From assembly GCF_026672545.1 (NCBI RefSeq), contig NZ_JAPPRJ010000002.1, forward strand, positions 248,001-312,000: a DNA stretch of 64,000 nt. Reading direction: 5' to 3'. Made by a program: the position numbers and the translations under genes. How positions within the stretch are numbered: position 1 is the first letter of the stretch; each line of letters opens with the position of its first letter. Shown here in pieces: positions 44,534-54,247 of this stretch. The DNA comes from Rhizobium sp. SL86 (GTDB lineage: Bacteria; Pseudomonadota; Alphaproteobacteria; Rhizobiales; Rhizobiaceae). Below the pieces are notes generated by a model. That model was not told the DNA's origin. It made no database searches and saw only the letters and a program-made list of their open reading frames with translations.

Positions 44534-44565
44534 CCGGAACAGGCGGCGGGAGGCTGCCTGTCCGG
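44534..44565 (+). terminator. Intercistronic hairpin before glpV
   Basis: CCGGAACAGGC pairs with GCCTGTCCGG over 10 bp with one bulged A and an 11-nt loop. No T-run. It precedes the binding-protein gene and may mark a processing site that allows higher glpV expression. Confidence 0.45.
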
Positions 44566-44607
44566 ATTAGACGGAAAACTGCATTCGCAAACTTCGGGAG
44601 GATGACT

Positions 44608-46332
<1,725 letters not shown>

Positions 46333-46357
46333 GACTGGCGGACCCACAGACTTTTTG

Positions 46358-46392
46358 GGCCGGCGCTTGAGACATCATGCGCCGGCCTTTTT
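46358..46392 (+). terminator. Intrinsic terminator of the glycerol operon
   Basis: GGCCGGCGC (46358-46366) pairs with GCGCCGGCC (46379-46387) and is followed by TTTTT (46388-46392). Textbook stem plus T-run, 25 nt after the glpV stop. Confidence 0.92.
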
Positions 46393-46507
46393 GTCTTCAC
46401 CGGGCTTCACCGGGCAGGTGACCGGGATTGCGCGTTCGAGCGTGACGCCTTGCCGATCGACAAACTGCCGCATTGCGTAGGCCAAATCTTCTGGTAACAC
46501 TCCAGTT

Positions 46508-46924
46508 ATGGCCCAAGGACACGCACTCCGCAGGATGTCGACTTGGCAGGCGTTCGTTCGCCTGCTGTGCGTGTGCGCGCTCTTGGCACTGGCCTTCGCC
46601 CATCGGCCGATCGCCGTTCAGGCTGCTGACCTGCCAGTCGAAGAGTTGGCCGCCTATACACTCCCGGATGGAACAGTCCCGGTTCTCTGCCTTGCCGGAA
46701 CCGATCATGGCGAGCATGAACAGCATTCCGGTTTCGGTTCGACGGGCTGCGAGGCCTGCCGGCTGAGTGCCGCGATCCTTCTTCCGGTTCCGCCGCTGGT
46801 CGGGGTGGCAAGGGCTGCCCTGCCCGCCGATGTGCCCTTGCCACCGCGGGTGGAAGCCTTTGTCCGGCAGCTTTTTCCACCCAATGCCGCGCCGCGGGCG
46901 CCGCCCTCCGTCACGGTCACCTGA
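46508..46924 (+). CDS. DUF2946-like secreted protein, probable copper-linked
   Basis: A 138-residue protein. After a leader (STWQAFVRLLCVCALLALAF with cleavage near VQA-AD, about residue 40) it shows PVLCLAGTDHGEHEQHSG and GCEACRLSAAILLP, a Cys/His pattern of DUF2946-type proteins, which are often encoded beside copper uptake and chaperone genes. It could bind copper in the periplasm. ATG 46508 or the in-frame ATG 46535 could be the start. It is probably the first gene of the cluster ending in PCuAC and SCO. Confidence 0.65.
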   Translation: MAQGHALRRMSTWQAFVRLLCVCALLALAFAHRPIAVQAADLPVEELAAYTLPDGTVPVLCLAGTDHGEHEQHSGFGSTGCEACRLSAAILLPVPPLVGVARAALPADVPLPPRVEAFVRQLFPPNAAPRAPPSVTVT

Positions 46925-47027
46925 GCTTTTTCGCCCGCCCGCAGATCCCTGTGTGGCATCTCAGTGTGTCGTGCCGGACAATCCCGCTGTTTTTCGGGAG
47001 ATCCGGCCATTCGTCGGATCCATCTTT

Positions 47028-48146
47028 ATGTTCTCCTCTGTCACCTCCGCGCTGGTTGCCGGCGCATTTCTGTCCCTTCTGACCCTCGGCAGCGTTGCGC
47101 AGGCCGAAATCACCGTCACGGACGTCAAGGGCCGTACGGTCACCCTGGCCAAACCTGCCGAACGCGTCATGCTCGGTTTCTATTATGAAGACTACCTGGC
47201 GATTGCCGGCCCGGGCGCCATCGACAAGGTCGTCGCCCTGTCGCTTTCCACCTGGAAGGACTGGCGGCCGTACCAGTTCGCCGCCTATGAAAAGGCGCTT
47301 CCGAAACTCTCCTCTATCCCGGATGTCGGAAACACGGAGGACAATACGTTTTCCATCGAGAAGGTGATCGCGGCCAAGCCGGATCTGGTGATCCTCGCCG
47401 CCTGGTCCTTCGATGCGCTGGGTGAAAATGTAAAGCAGATCGAGGCCGCCGGCATCCCGATCGTCACCCGCGACTACAATGCCCAGACGGTAGAAAAACA
47501 CGTCGCCTCGACCCTTGCGCTTGGCAGGCTGATGGGCACGCCGGAGCGCGCCGAGACGCTTGCCAAGGCCTATCAGGAAGCCATGGCAGACATCGATCGC
47601 CGCATCCAGTCTCAAGGTCCAAGCACAAAAAAGGTCTATGTGGAACTCGCCCAGAAGGGTGCGGCGGAAGTCGGCAATTCCTATGGCAATTCCATGTGGG
47701 GTGCGCTCGTGACCAGGCTGGGCGGCAAGAACATTGCCACGGGCCAGATCGGCAATTGGGGTCCGCTCAGCCCGGAATATGTCCTGACGCAGAAGCCCGA
47801 TCTTGTTTTCCTTGCCGGTTCCGAATGGGTCGGACGGCCGCAGGCCGTCACGGTCGGTTTTGGCGCGAGCCCCGAAACGGCGCGCGAACGAATGAAACCC
47901 TATCTTGCCCGCGCCGGCTGGGATGCGCTGCCCGCGGTTGAGAACGGTCAGGTCTATGCCATCTATCATGGTGGTGCGCGAACGCTTTCCGACTATGTCT
48001 ACGCGCAGTTCATCGCCAAGCAGCTTTATCCGGACGCGTTCAAGGACGTCGATCCGGCCGAAAACCTGCGGCGTTTCTATGACACCTGGCTGCCGGTTAA
48101 GGCCGATGGTGTCTATATGCTGCCTTATGAAAGCAAGAGCCAGTGA
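47028..48146 (+). CDS. FecB/BtuF-type periplasmic metal-chelate binding protein
   Basis: A 372-residue binding protein of the helical-backbone (cluster A) class. The signal peptide is MFSSVTSALVAGAFLSLLTL with cleavage after AQA (about residue 24). The mature N-terminus EITVTDVKGRTVTLAKPAERVMLGFYYEDYLAI has the standard beta-strand pattern. A KVIAAKPDLVILAAWSFDALG block also fits. The family takes ferric siderophores, haem or cobalamin. Its placement with PCuAC and SCO raises the option of a copper chelate. Its stop overlaps the permease start (GTGA). Confidence 0.85.
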   Translation: MFSSVTSALVAGAFLSLLTLGSVAQAEITVTDVKGRTVTLAKPAERVMLGFYYEDYLAIAGPGAIDKVVALSLSTWKDWRPYQFAAYEKALPKLSSIPDVGNTEDNTFSIEKVIAAKPDLVILAAWSFDALGENVKQIEAAGIPIVTRDYNAQTVEKHVASTLALGRLMGTPERAETLAKAYQEAMADIDRRIQSQGPSTKKVYVELAQKGAAEVGNSYGNSMWGALVTRLGGKNIATGQIGNWGPLSPEYVLTQKPDLVFLAGSEWVGRPQAVTVGFGASPETARERMKPYLARAGWDALPAVENGQVYAIYHGGARTLSDYVYAQFIAKQLYPDAFKDVDPAENLRRFYDTWLPVKADGVYMLPYESKSQ

Positions 48147-49210
48147 CGGCGACGCTCGATCCGTTGCAGTTGCAGGAGATGCGCGACGGCTGGCGTCGCG
48201 CATCGGTTCGACGCCAGGTCATGCTTGCCATGGCCGCCGCCCTGCTTGTTGTCCTGATGATCCTTGACATGACAACAGGACCGTCCGGCATGCCGCTTGG
48301 CGATGTCGCTCGCGGTCTGATCGCCGGCCCATATGGCCAGGACCGGATGACCGCCACCATCCTCTGGCAGTTGCGCATGCCGCAGACGGTGATGGGGGTA
48401 CTCGTCGGCGCCTGCCTTGGCCTGGCCGGCCTGCAGATGCAGACGATCCTCAACAATCCGCTGGCAAGCCCCTTTACGCTCGGGTTTTCCGCGGCAGCCG
48501 GTTTTGGTGCGGCGCTCGCGATCCTGCTTGGCTCGGCCATCCCGCTGCCTCAGTTCATCGCAATCCCCGTCTGCGCCTTCCTTGCCACGCTCATCGCTTG
48601 CGGGCTGATCTACCTCGTCGCGGCCCTTCGCGGGGCGAGCGCCGAAATCCTCGTTCTCGGTGGCATCGCGGTGATGTTCTTTTTTCAGTCGCTGCAATCC
48701 CTGCTGCAGTTTCTTGCCTCGCCCGAAGTCCTGCAGCAGATCGTCTTCTGGCTGTTCGGCAGTCTCCTGAAAGCCACCTGGACCAGTGCGACGGTCGTTG
48801 CCGCCGTTCTGATCGCCATCCTGCCCTTCGCGTTGAAGGATATCTGGGCCCTGACGACACTGAGGCTGGGGGAGGCCAATGCCGCAAGCCTCGGTATTGG
48901 CGTCGAGCGGCTGCGTCGTCGTACCTTCGTGCTGGTGGCGTTCCTGACGGCGGCGGCAGTGAGTTTCGTCGGCACGATCGGTTTTGTCGGACTGATTGCG
49001 CCGCATGTGGCACGGGCGCTGGCTGGAGAGGATCACCGCTTTTCGCTGCCGGTTGCAGCCATCACGGGCGCGATTATCCTCATCGGTGCATCCGTCGTCA
49101 CCAAGCTCATTTCGCCAGGCGCCGTCATTCCTGTCGGCATCGTCACCGCCGTTGCCGGCGTTCCGATGCTGTTCGCCGTGATCGTGCTGCGCGGAAAGGC
49201 TGGTGCCTGA
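48143..49210 (+). CDS. FecCD/BtuC-type ABC permease
   Basis: A 355-residue inner-membrane protein with about ten helices. Motifs typical of FecCD permeases are LRMPQTVMGVLVGACLGLAGLQMQTILNNPLASPFTLGFSAAAGFGAAL near the first third, and FVGTIGFVGLIAPHVARALAGEDHR near residue 275. It begins with GTG 48143 inside the binding-protein stop and ends sharing one base with the ATPase gene. It would transport the chelate delivered by the binding protein. Confidence 0.9.
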   Translation: MTATLDPLQLQEMRDGWRRASVRRQVMLAMAAALLVVLMILDMTTGPSGMPLGDVARGLIAGPYGQDRMTATILWQLRMPQTVMGVLVGACLGLAGLQMQTILNNPLASPFTLGFSAAAGFGAALAILLGSAIPLPQFIAIPVCAFLATLIACGLIYLVAALRGASAEILVLGGIAVMFFFQSLQSLLQFLASPEVLQQIVFWLFGSLLKATWTSATVVAAVLIAILPFALKDIWALTTLRLGEANAASLGIGVERLRRRTFVLVAFLTAAAVSFVGTIGFVGLIAPHVARALAGEDHRFSLPVAAITGAIILIGASVVTKLISPGAVIPVGIVTAVAGVPMLFAVIVLRGKAGA

Positions 49211-49974
49211 TGCGACATGGCCTGCAACTTTCCTCGGTGAGCCTGCGACGCGGAACCGCCGAGATCCTCAAGGATGTGACGACAGAACTTGCGCCCGGCC
49301 AGATCGTCGGCCTCATCGGTCCGAATGGCGCGGGTAAGTCAACGCTGCTGAATGCCATTGTCGGACTGACCGCCTGCCGTGGTGAGATCCGCTGGAAGGC
49401 AAAGCGACCGAACCTGGAATCGGTCGGTTACATGCCGCAGAACTGCCAGGTCAGGGCGCAGCTCAGCGTGCTGGAGACGGTGCTGCTCGGCAGTCCTTCG
49501 AGACTCGGCTGGATGGTGCCTACGCAAATCGTGGCAGACGCCTGCGCCGTTCTGGCCCGTTTCGGGCTTGCCGATCTGTGCCATCGCGGCATGGCAACCC
49601 TCTCCGGCGGCCAGCAGCAGATGGTCCTTCTGGCTCAGAGGCTGATGCGCAGGCCGGATCTTCTGTTGCTTGACGAGGCAACGAGCGCTCTGGATATCCG
49701 CCATCAGATGCAGGTCTTTGCCATTCTGCGCGACTATGTCGCCGAGACCGGCGCGCTGGTCTTGGTAGCGATCCACGATCTCAATCTGGCTTCGAATGCC
49801 AGCGACAAATTGATGCTGCTAAAGGCCGGACGTCTCAGCGCCTGTGGACCTGTCGATGAGGTCATCACGCCGGAAGTGATCGAAAATGCCTATGGGATCA
49901 ACGCCGAATTCATTACCTCACCGGCCGGGCGCCGTTGCGTCCTGCCGATCCAAGCCCATCATGGACACTCCTGA
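49210..49974 (+). CDS. FecE/BtuD-type ABC ATPase
   Basis: A 254-residue ATPase with Walker A GPNGAGKST near 37-45, signature LSGGQQQMV near 134-142, Walker B LLLLDEATSALD and H-loop AIHDLNLA. This is the iron-siderophore/cobalamin class. The start ATG 49210 shares one base with the permease stop. It completes the three-gene importer. PCuAC follows 16 nt later with no terminator. Confidence 0.9.
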   Translation: MRHGLQLSSVSLRRGTAEILKDVTTELAPGQIVGLIGPNGAGKSTLLNAIVGLTACRGEIRWKAKRPNLESVGYMPQNCQVRAQLSVLETVLLGSPSRLGWMVPTQIVADACAVLARFGLADLCHRGMATLSGGQQQMVLLAQRLMRRPDLLLLDEATSALDIRHQMQVFAILRDYVAETGALVLVAIHDLNLASNASDKLMLLKAGRLSACGPVDEVITPEVIENAYGINAEFITSPAGRRCVLPIQAHHGHS

Positions 49975-49990
49975 ACAGACGAGCAACATC

Positions 49991-50485
49991 ATGAAGAACC
50001 ATCTGAAAAATATCGCCTTTCTCGCCGCATTCCTTCTCGGTACAGGCCTTGCCGGCGCCCACGGCTTCAAGGTCGGCGACCTGGAAATCGGTCATCCCTA
50101 CAGCCGGGCCATGCTGCCGGGCGCCAAGGTTGGCGGCGGATATCTGAAGATCGTCAATCCGGGCAAGACCGACGATCGCCTGGTGTCTGTCTCGTCCGAT
50201 CGTGCGGCCTCCGTTCAAATTCACGAGATGAGCATGGACGGGACGGTGATGAAAATGCGAGAATTGCCGCAGGGTATCCCGGTTCCAGCTGGTGATACCG
50301 TTGAGCTGAAACCCGGTGGATACCATCTGATGTTCATGAACGTTTCCCAGCCCTTTAAGGAAGGTGAGATGGTGAAGGCGGTCCTGAACTTCGAAAAGGC
50401 AGGACCGGTTGAGGTTGAATTTGCGGTTGGCCCCGCAGGCGGTGATACGCATGCAGGGCACGGACACAAGGAGCACAAGAAGTGA
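49991..50485 (+). CDS. Periplasmic copper chaperone PCuAC (PcuC)
   Basis: A 164-residue secreted protein. After the signal peptide MKNHLKNIAFLAAFLLGTGL the mature DUF461 domain carries the Cu(I) motif: HEMSMDGTVMKMRE followed about 20 residues later by GGYHLMFM, that is H-M-x10-M-x21-H-x-M. The C-terminus is His-rich (THAGHGHKEHKK), as in Cu(II)-binding extensions. PCuAC hands copper to SCO and to the CuA centre or CuB site of terminal oxidases. Its stop overlaps the SCO start (GTGA). Confidence 0.92.
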   Translation: MKNHLKNIAFLAAFLLGTGLAGAHGFKVGDLEIGHPYSRAMLPGAKVGGGYLKIVNPGKTDDRLVSVSSDRAASVQIHEMSMDGTVMKMRELPQGIPVPAGDTVELKPGGYHLMFMNVSQPFKEGEMVKAVLNFEKAGPVEVEFAVGPAGGDTHAGHGHKEHKK

Positions 50486-51072
50486 ACCGAAACCCCATGG
50501 CGTTGCTGGCGATCGGAATCGCCGGCATCTTCTTCGCCGGACTGGTCGGAATCATGTTCTGGGTGTCGGCGGATAGCGCTCGCGCCCGCACCGGCCCGTT
50601 TGATGCAAAATTCTCGCTGGTGGACGATCGCGGTGCGCCGGTAGACCAGACCCTGTTCAAGGGGCGCCCTTCGCTCGTCTATTTCGGCTACACCCATTGC
50701 CCGGAGGTCTGCCCGACCACCCTGTTTGAGGTTGCCGGCTGGCTGAACAAGCTCGGACCGGAGGGCGAGAAGCTGAAAGCCTATTTCTTCACCATCGATC
50801 CGGCTCGCGATACGCCGGACGTCATGCACGCCTATGTGACGTCGATCACCGATCGGATCACCGGCATTACCGGCAGCGCCGAAGAAATGAAGAAGGTGAC
50901 CGATGGGTGGATGATCCACGCCGCGCGCACCTATGGTGATGACAGCGATTATCACATGAGCCACACCACCTCGTTGTTGCTCATCGGCGCCGATGGACGC
51001 CTGAAAGGCATGATCCCTTATGGGGAAGACGATGACCTTGCGCTGAAGAAGATCCGCAATACGCTGCTCTGA
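50482..51072 (+). CDS. SCO1/SenC copper chaperone for cytochrome oxidase
   Basis: A 196-residue membrane-anchored thioredoxin-fold protein. One N-terminal helix (ALLAIGIAGIFFAGLVGIMFWV, 7-28) is followed by the copper site: THCPEVCPT with Cys73 and Cys77, and the conserved His161 in MSHTTSLLLI. SCO proteins mature the CuA site of cytochrome c oxidase. It begins with GTG 50482 within the PCuAC stop, so the two chaperones are made together. A terminator-like hairpin follows 30 nt downstream. Confidence 0.93.
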   Translation: MNRNPMALLAIGIAGIFFAGLVGIMFWVSADSARARTGPFDAKFSLVDDRGAPVDQTLFKGRPSLVYFGYTHCPEVCPTTLFEVAGWLNKLGPEGEKLKAYFFTIDPARDTPDVMHAYVTSITDRITGITGSAEEMKKVTDGWMIHAARTYGDDSDYHMSHTTSLLLIGADGRLKGMIPYGEDDDLALKKIRNTLL

Positions 51073-51098
51073 TCAGGAGAGGCTCTGGACGTAACTAA

Positions 51099-51125
51099 GA
51101 AAAAGGGCCGCGATCTGCGGCCCTT
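51099..51125. terminator. Bidirectional terminator between sco and minE
   Basis: AAGGGCCGC (51103-51111), loop GATCT, GCGGCCCTT (51117-51125). Read on the minus strand the stem is followed by TTTTTCTTAG, giving a good intrinsic terminator for minCDE. For the plus strand the T-run is weak. Confidence 0.8.
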
Positions 51126-51156
51126 GTGGTGTTTGCTGAGTGTCTGATGTGTCGGA

Positions 51157-51417
51157 TCAGGCTGCCTGACGGCTCGCATTGAGCGGGATCTCGACGTCAA
51201 TTTCGAGGATCGAGACGTTTTCGTCGCGATCCATCTTCACCTGAACCCGGTCACTGTCGAGTTCGACATGCTTGGCGATCACGGCCAGGATCTCCTCCCG
51301 CAGCACTGCCACGAGATCGGAGCCGGAGGAAGCACGTTCATGCGCCAGGAGAACCTGCAGCCGCTCCCGAGCAAGAGGCGCGGAACGCTGCTTGTTAAAG
51401 AGGCGGAAAATGTTCAT
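51157..51417 (-). CDS. minE: Cell division topological factor MinE
   Basis: An 86-residue protein. The N-terminal anti-MinCD segment ([17 protein letters not shown] near 13-29) stimulates MinD ATPase. The C-terminal topological-specificity domain is [41 protein letters not shown]. It drives MinCD away from midcell. Its start overlaps the minD stop by 4 nt. Confidence 0.96.
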   Translation of the reverse strand: MNIFRLFNKQRSAPLARERLQVLLAHERASSGSDLVAVLREEILAVIAKHVELDSDRVQVKMDRDENVSILEIDVEIPLNASRQAA

Positions 51418-52229
51418 GCAGCCCTCCGTGCGAAGATCTTGCCCAGAATGCTGCGCTTTTCTTCCGGAATGGAGACCGGAATGTCCTCGCCGGCGAGGCG
51501 CCGGGCCGCTTCGAAATAGGCAAGCGACGGGGCGCAGCGGGCATCGGCCAGCGTCACCGGTGCGCCGAGGTTCGAGGCGCGCAGCACATCGGTGCTTTCC
51601 GGAATGATGCCGAGCAGCGGGATCGACAGGATTTCCAGAACGTCGTCGACCTTCAGCATGTCGCCGCGCTGGGCGCGGGCGCCATCATAACGGGTCAAAA
51701 GCAGGTGCTTCTCCATCCGCTCGCCGCGCTCTGCCTTCATCGTCTTGGAATCGAGCAGGCCGATGATGCGGTCGGAATCGCGGACCGAGGAGACTTCCGG
51801 ATTGGTGACCACGACGGCAATGTCGGCATGACGCATGGCAAGCGTCGCACCGCGTTCGATGCCGGCGGGGCTGTCGCAGATCACCCAGTCGAAGTAGCGC
51901 TTCAGCTCGTTGATCACCCACTCGACACCTTCCGGCGTCAGATTGTCCTTGTCGCGGGTCTGCGAGGCCGGCAGCAAGAACAGGTTTTCCAGCCGCTTGT
52001 CGCGGATCAGCGCCTGGGTCAGTTTCGCATCGCCCTGGATCACGTTGATCAGGTCGTAGACCACGCGGCGTTCGGCGCCCATGACGAGATCGAGATTGCG
52101 CAGGCCCACGTCGAAGTCCACGACGACGACCTTTTCATTGCGTTGGGCGAGTGCTGCACCGAGTGCGGCGGTCGAGGTCGTCTTGCCAACCCCGCCCTTG
52201 CCCGACGTGACGACGATTACCTTCCCCAT
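51414..52229 (-). CDS. minD: Septum site-determining ATPase MinD
   Basis: A 271-residue membrane-binding ATPase of the ParA/MinD class. The deviant Walker A is KGGVGKTTS (11-19), and [29 protein letters not shown] follows. The C-terminal amphipathic membrane-targeting helix is [13 protein letters not shown]. MinD recruits MinC to the membrane. Start ATG 52229 begins [13 protein letters not shown]; codons further upstream in frame overlap the minC-minD gap and are not conserved. Confidence 0.96.
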   Translation of the reverse strand: MGKVIVVTSGKGGVGKTTSTAALGAALAQRNEKVVVVDFDVGLRNLDLVMGAERRVVYDLINVIQGDAKLTQALIRDKRLENLFLLPASQTRDKDNLTPEGVEWVINELKRYFDWVICDSPAGIERGATLAMRHADIAVVVTNPEVSSVRDSDRIIGLLDSKTMKAERGERMEKHLLLTRYDGARAQRGDMLKVDDVLEILSIPLLGIIPESTDVLRASNLGAPVTLADARCAPSLAYFEAARRLAGEDIPVSIPEEKRSILGKIFARRAA

Positions 52230-52260
52230 CTTTATCTCCTGTGAATGAGCGTGATTGGGC

Positions 52261-53022
52261 TCAGTTGAGTTTCTCGGCCATGATTGCATCGCCTTCGAGC
52301 CATAGCTGGACGGGTTTCCCCAGCAGCTCCGGCGGCAAATCCTCAGCCATCTTGTAGATGCCGTCGATTGCGATCAGCTCCGCCTCCAGTTTCCGGCAGA
52401 AGATGCGCGCAGACGCATTTCCCACGGAGCCCGCCATGGCTCGCCCGCGCAGGGCGCCATAGATGTGGACGGAGCCGCCTGCGATGACTTCCGCGCCGGA
52501 GGCGACGGACCCGACGACGGTCACATCCCCTTCCGTAAAGATGATCGATTGCCCGGACCTTACGGGTTCGTTGATCACGAGCGACGGATGCGCGGAACGG
52601 CTTTCCGATGCGACCGCTGTCGCGGGTGGTGCGGAAGCGACCGTTGTCTCATGTTTGTCCTCGGCGCCCGTTTCGGTCGCCTCGGTTGCCGTCACCTCGA
52701 CATCGCCGGCCGGCCGGCCGCCCTTCAGAACCGGCGGCATGCCGGGCGAGATCATCGACGGTTTGGCGCCCTCGATGCCCATGATGCGCACATTGCGCTC
52801 GGCGAGCTTTTCGAGGAATTCCGTCAGTTCCGCCCGGTTGATGCCGAGGTCGGCAACATCCAGAACCACCGGGCGGTTCAGGAAGAAACCGGCGGAGCGG
52901 GCAGCCAGATCGTCCAGCCGAACCAGCCAGTCATCCAGCGGCAGGTCCGGGGACAACACGACCGCCAGAAAGGAGCGGCCCTTGATCCTGATGGAGCGAG
53001 AGTCTGTTAGCACTTCGGTCAT
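52261..53022 (-). CDS. minC: Septum inhibitor MinC
   Basis: A 253-residue protein. The N-terminal FtsZ-antagonist domain (IRIKGRSFLAVVLSPDLPLDDWLVRLDDLA) is joined by a linker rich in Ala, Thr and Glu (about 105-150). The C-terminal beta-helix domain (VTVVGSVASGAEVIAGGSVHIYGALRGRAMAG, SARIFCRKLEAELIAIDGIY) dimerises and binds MinD. It is first in the minCDE operon. A perfect CtrA-type box lies 43 bp upstream. Confidence 0.95.
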   Translation of the reverse strand: MTEVLTDSRSIRIKGRSFLAVVLSPDLPLDDWLVRLDDLAARSAGFFLNRPVVLDVADLGINRAELTEFLEKLAERNVRIMGIEGAKPSMISPGMPPVLKGGRPAGDVEVTATEATETGAEDKHETTVASAPPATAVASESRSAHPSLVINEPVRSGQSIIFTEGDVTVVGSVASGAEVIAGGSVHIYGALRGRAMAGSVGNASARIFCRKLEAELIAIDGIYKMAEDLPPELLGKPVQLWLEGDAIMAEKLN

Positions 53023-53064
53023 CTACGTAAAGAAATCGTTGACGTATGGGTAGCGCTGATTTGG

Positions 53065-53079
53065 TTAACGAATGGTTAA
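53065..53079. promoter_or_regulatory. CtrA-type box upstream of minCDE
   Basis: TTAA-CGAATGG-TTAA matches the CtrA consensus TTAA-N7-TTAA exactly, within GGTTAACG repeated at 11-bp spacing. It lies 43-57 bp upstream of minC, so cell-cycle control of the Min system is likely. Confidence 0.72.
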
Positions 53080-53172
53080 CGTGGCTCTGTGCGAAGTAAG
53101 GAATTGCTCAAATTCGGACAGGCCGGAGGACGCGTTGCAAACGACGGCCCTGGTGCTGATTGCCTTCTTATC

Positions 53173-54093
53173 TCATGCGGCGCTGGCGACCGGCCGCATC
53201 CGCCGGCGGAACTGCACGGGCTTCTCGCGAAACCGCTTCTGGAAGGCGTCATAGAAGGTCGATAGCGACCCGAAACCCGATTCATAGGCCACTTCCGTGA
53301 TCGGCAGATCGGTCGCGATCAGGAGGGATTGCGCCGTGTCCAGCCGGTGGCGGATGATGGCCTGGTTGATGGTCATCCCCACGGCCTTGCGAAACAGTGT
53401 CATTGCGTAATTCGGATGCAGGCCCGCCGCCCGCCCCACATCTTCCGCGGAGATATCACCGAGGGCACCCTCGCCGATGAAACGCAGCATGTTTTCCACA
53501 TGCACCACCCAATCCGCATCGCGCTGGCCGGAGGAGAGGATCGCCGCGCCCTGTTCGCGCAGATCCCGCCAGCCTTCGCGTTCGATCCGCATAACCCGGG
53601 CGGTCAATTCCGAGCGGACGATCTCCATCACCTCCGCATCACCCGACAGAAGCTCGTCGCGCCAACGAAGAAAGACGTCGCGGTCCCAGGGCCGGATGTC
53701 GAGCGCTTCAATCACCGCACCGCGAAAGACCGCATCGCGAAACCGGCTGAGGTTGGGAAAACCGAGGAAGACCGACATCGGCACATAAAGGCAGACAAAG
53801 CGCGTGCCTTCCGCGCGATCGATCACTTGATGCGGAATCATCCCCCAGAACAGGCAAAGACGGTTTTCATCCACCGTAAGTTCACGACCGTCAAACCAGT
53901 AGGTCATGTGGCCGTTGAGCACGAAATTCAACTCGATCTGGCTGTGCATGTGCGGACCCGCCATCCGCTGCACCTCAAGCTGGGTGCCGGCGCAAAAACG
54001 ATGGTCCCCGAAGATCACCAGAGGGTGTCGCGGATCATGATCCGGATGTACCGGGACCGATTCATCCTGAATGTGAACGGCTTGCTGACCCAT
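53173..54093 (-). CDS. AraC-family regulator of the galactoside operon
   Basis: A 306-residue regulator. The N-terminal cupin domain has GPHMHSQIELNFVLNGHMTYWFDGREL near 46-72, a MelR-like pattern. The C-terminal AraC domain includes DVGRAAGLHPNYAMTLFRKAVGMTINQAIIRHRLDTAQSLL and ITEVAYESGFGSLSTFYDAFQKRF. It is divergent from the operon with GH36 and GH42 enzymes, so it probably activates that operon in response to a galactoside. The effector cannot be named from sequence. Confidence 0.87.
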   Translation of the reverse strand: MGQQAVHIQDESVPVHPDHDPRHPLVIFGDHRFCAGTQLEVQRMAGPHMHSQIELNFVLNGHMTYWFDGRELTVDENRLCLFWGMIPHQVIDRAEGTRFVCLYVPMSVFLGFPNLSRFRDAVFRGAVIEALDIRPWDRDVFLRWRDELLSGDAEVMEIVRSELTARVMRIEREGWRDLREQGAAILSSGQRDADWVVHVENMLRFIGEGALGDISAEDVGRAAGLHPNYAMTLFRKAVGMTINQAIIRHRLDTAQSLLIATDLPITEVAYESGFGSLSTFYDAFQKRFREKPVQFRRRMRPVASAA

Positions 54094-54247
54094 AGCTTAG
54101 GATTCCGGAAAACTTCGAGTGAAACGCGGTAGAAGGTTACGGATTTGCGCCCGATGATCAAGTCGAGCCTGGGAAAATTCATGGACAGTGGGGCTGTTCA
54201 GGGAGATGGCTTCTGAAATCACGCATGCCGGTCATAGGGAGGAAAAC

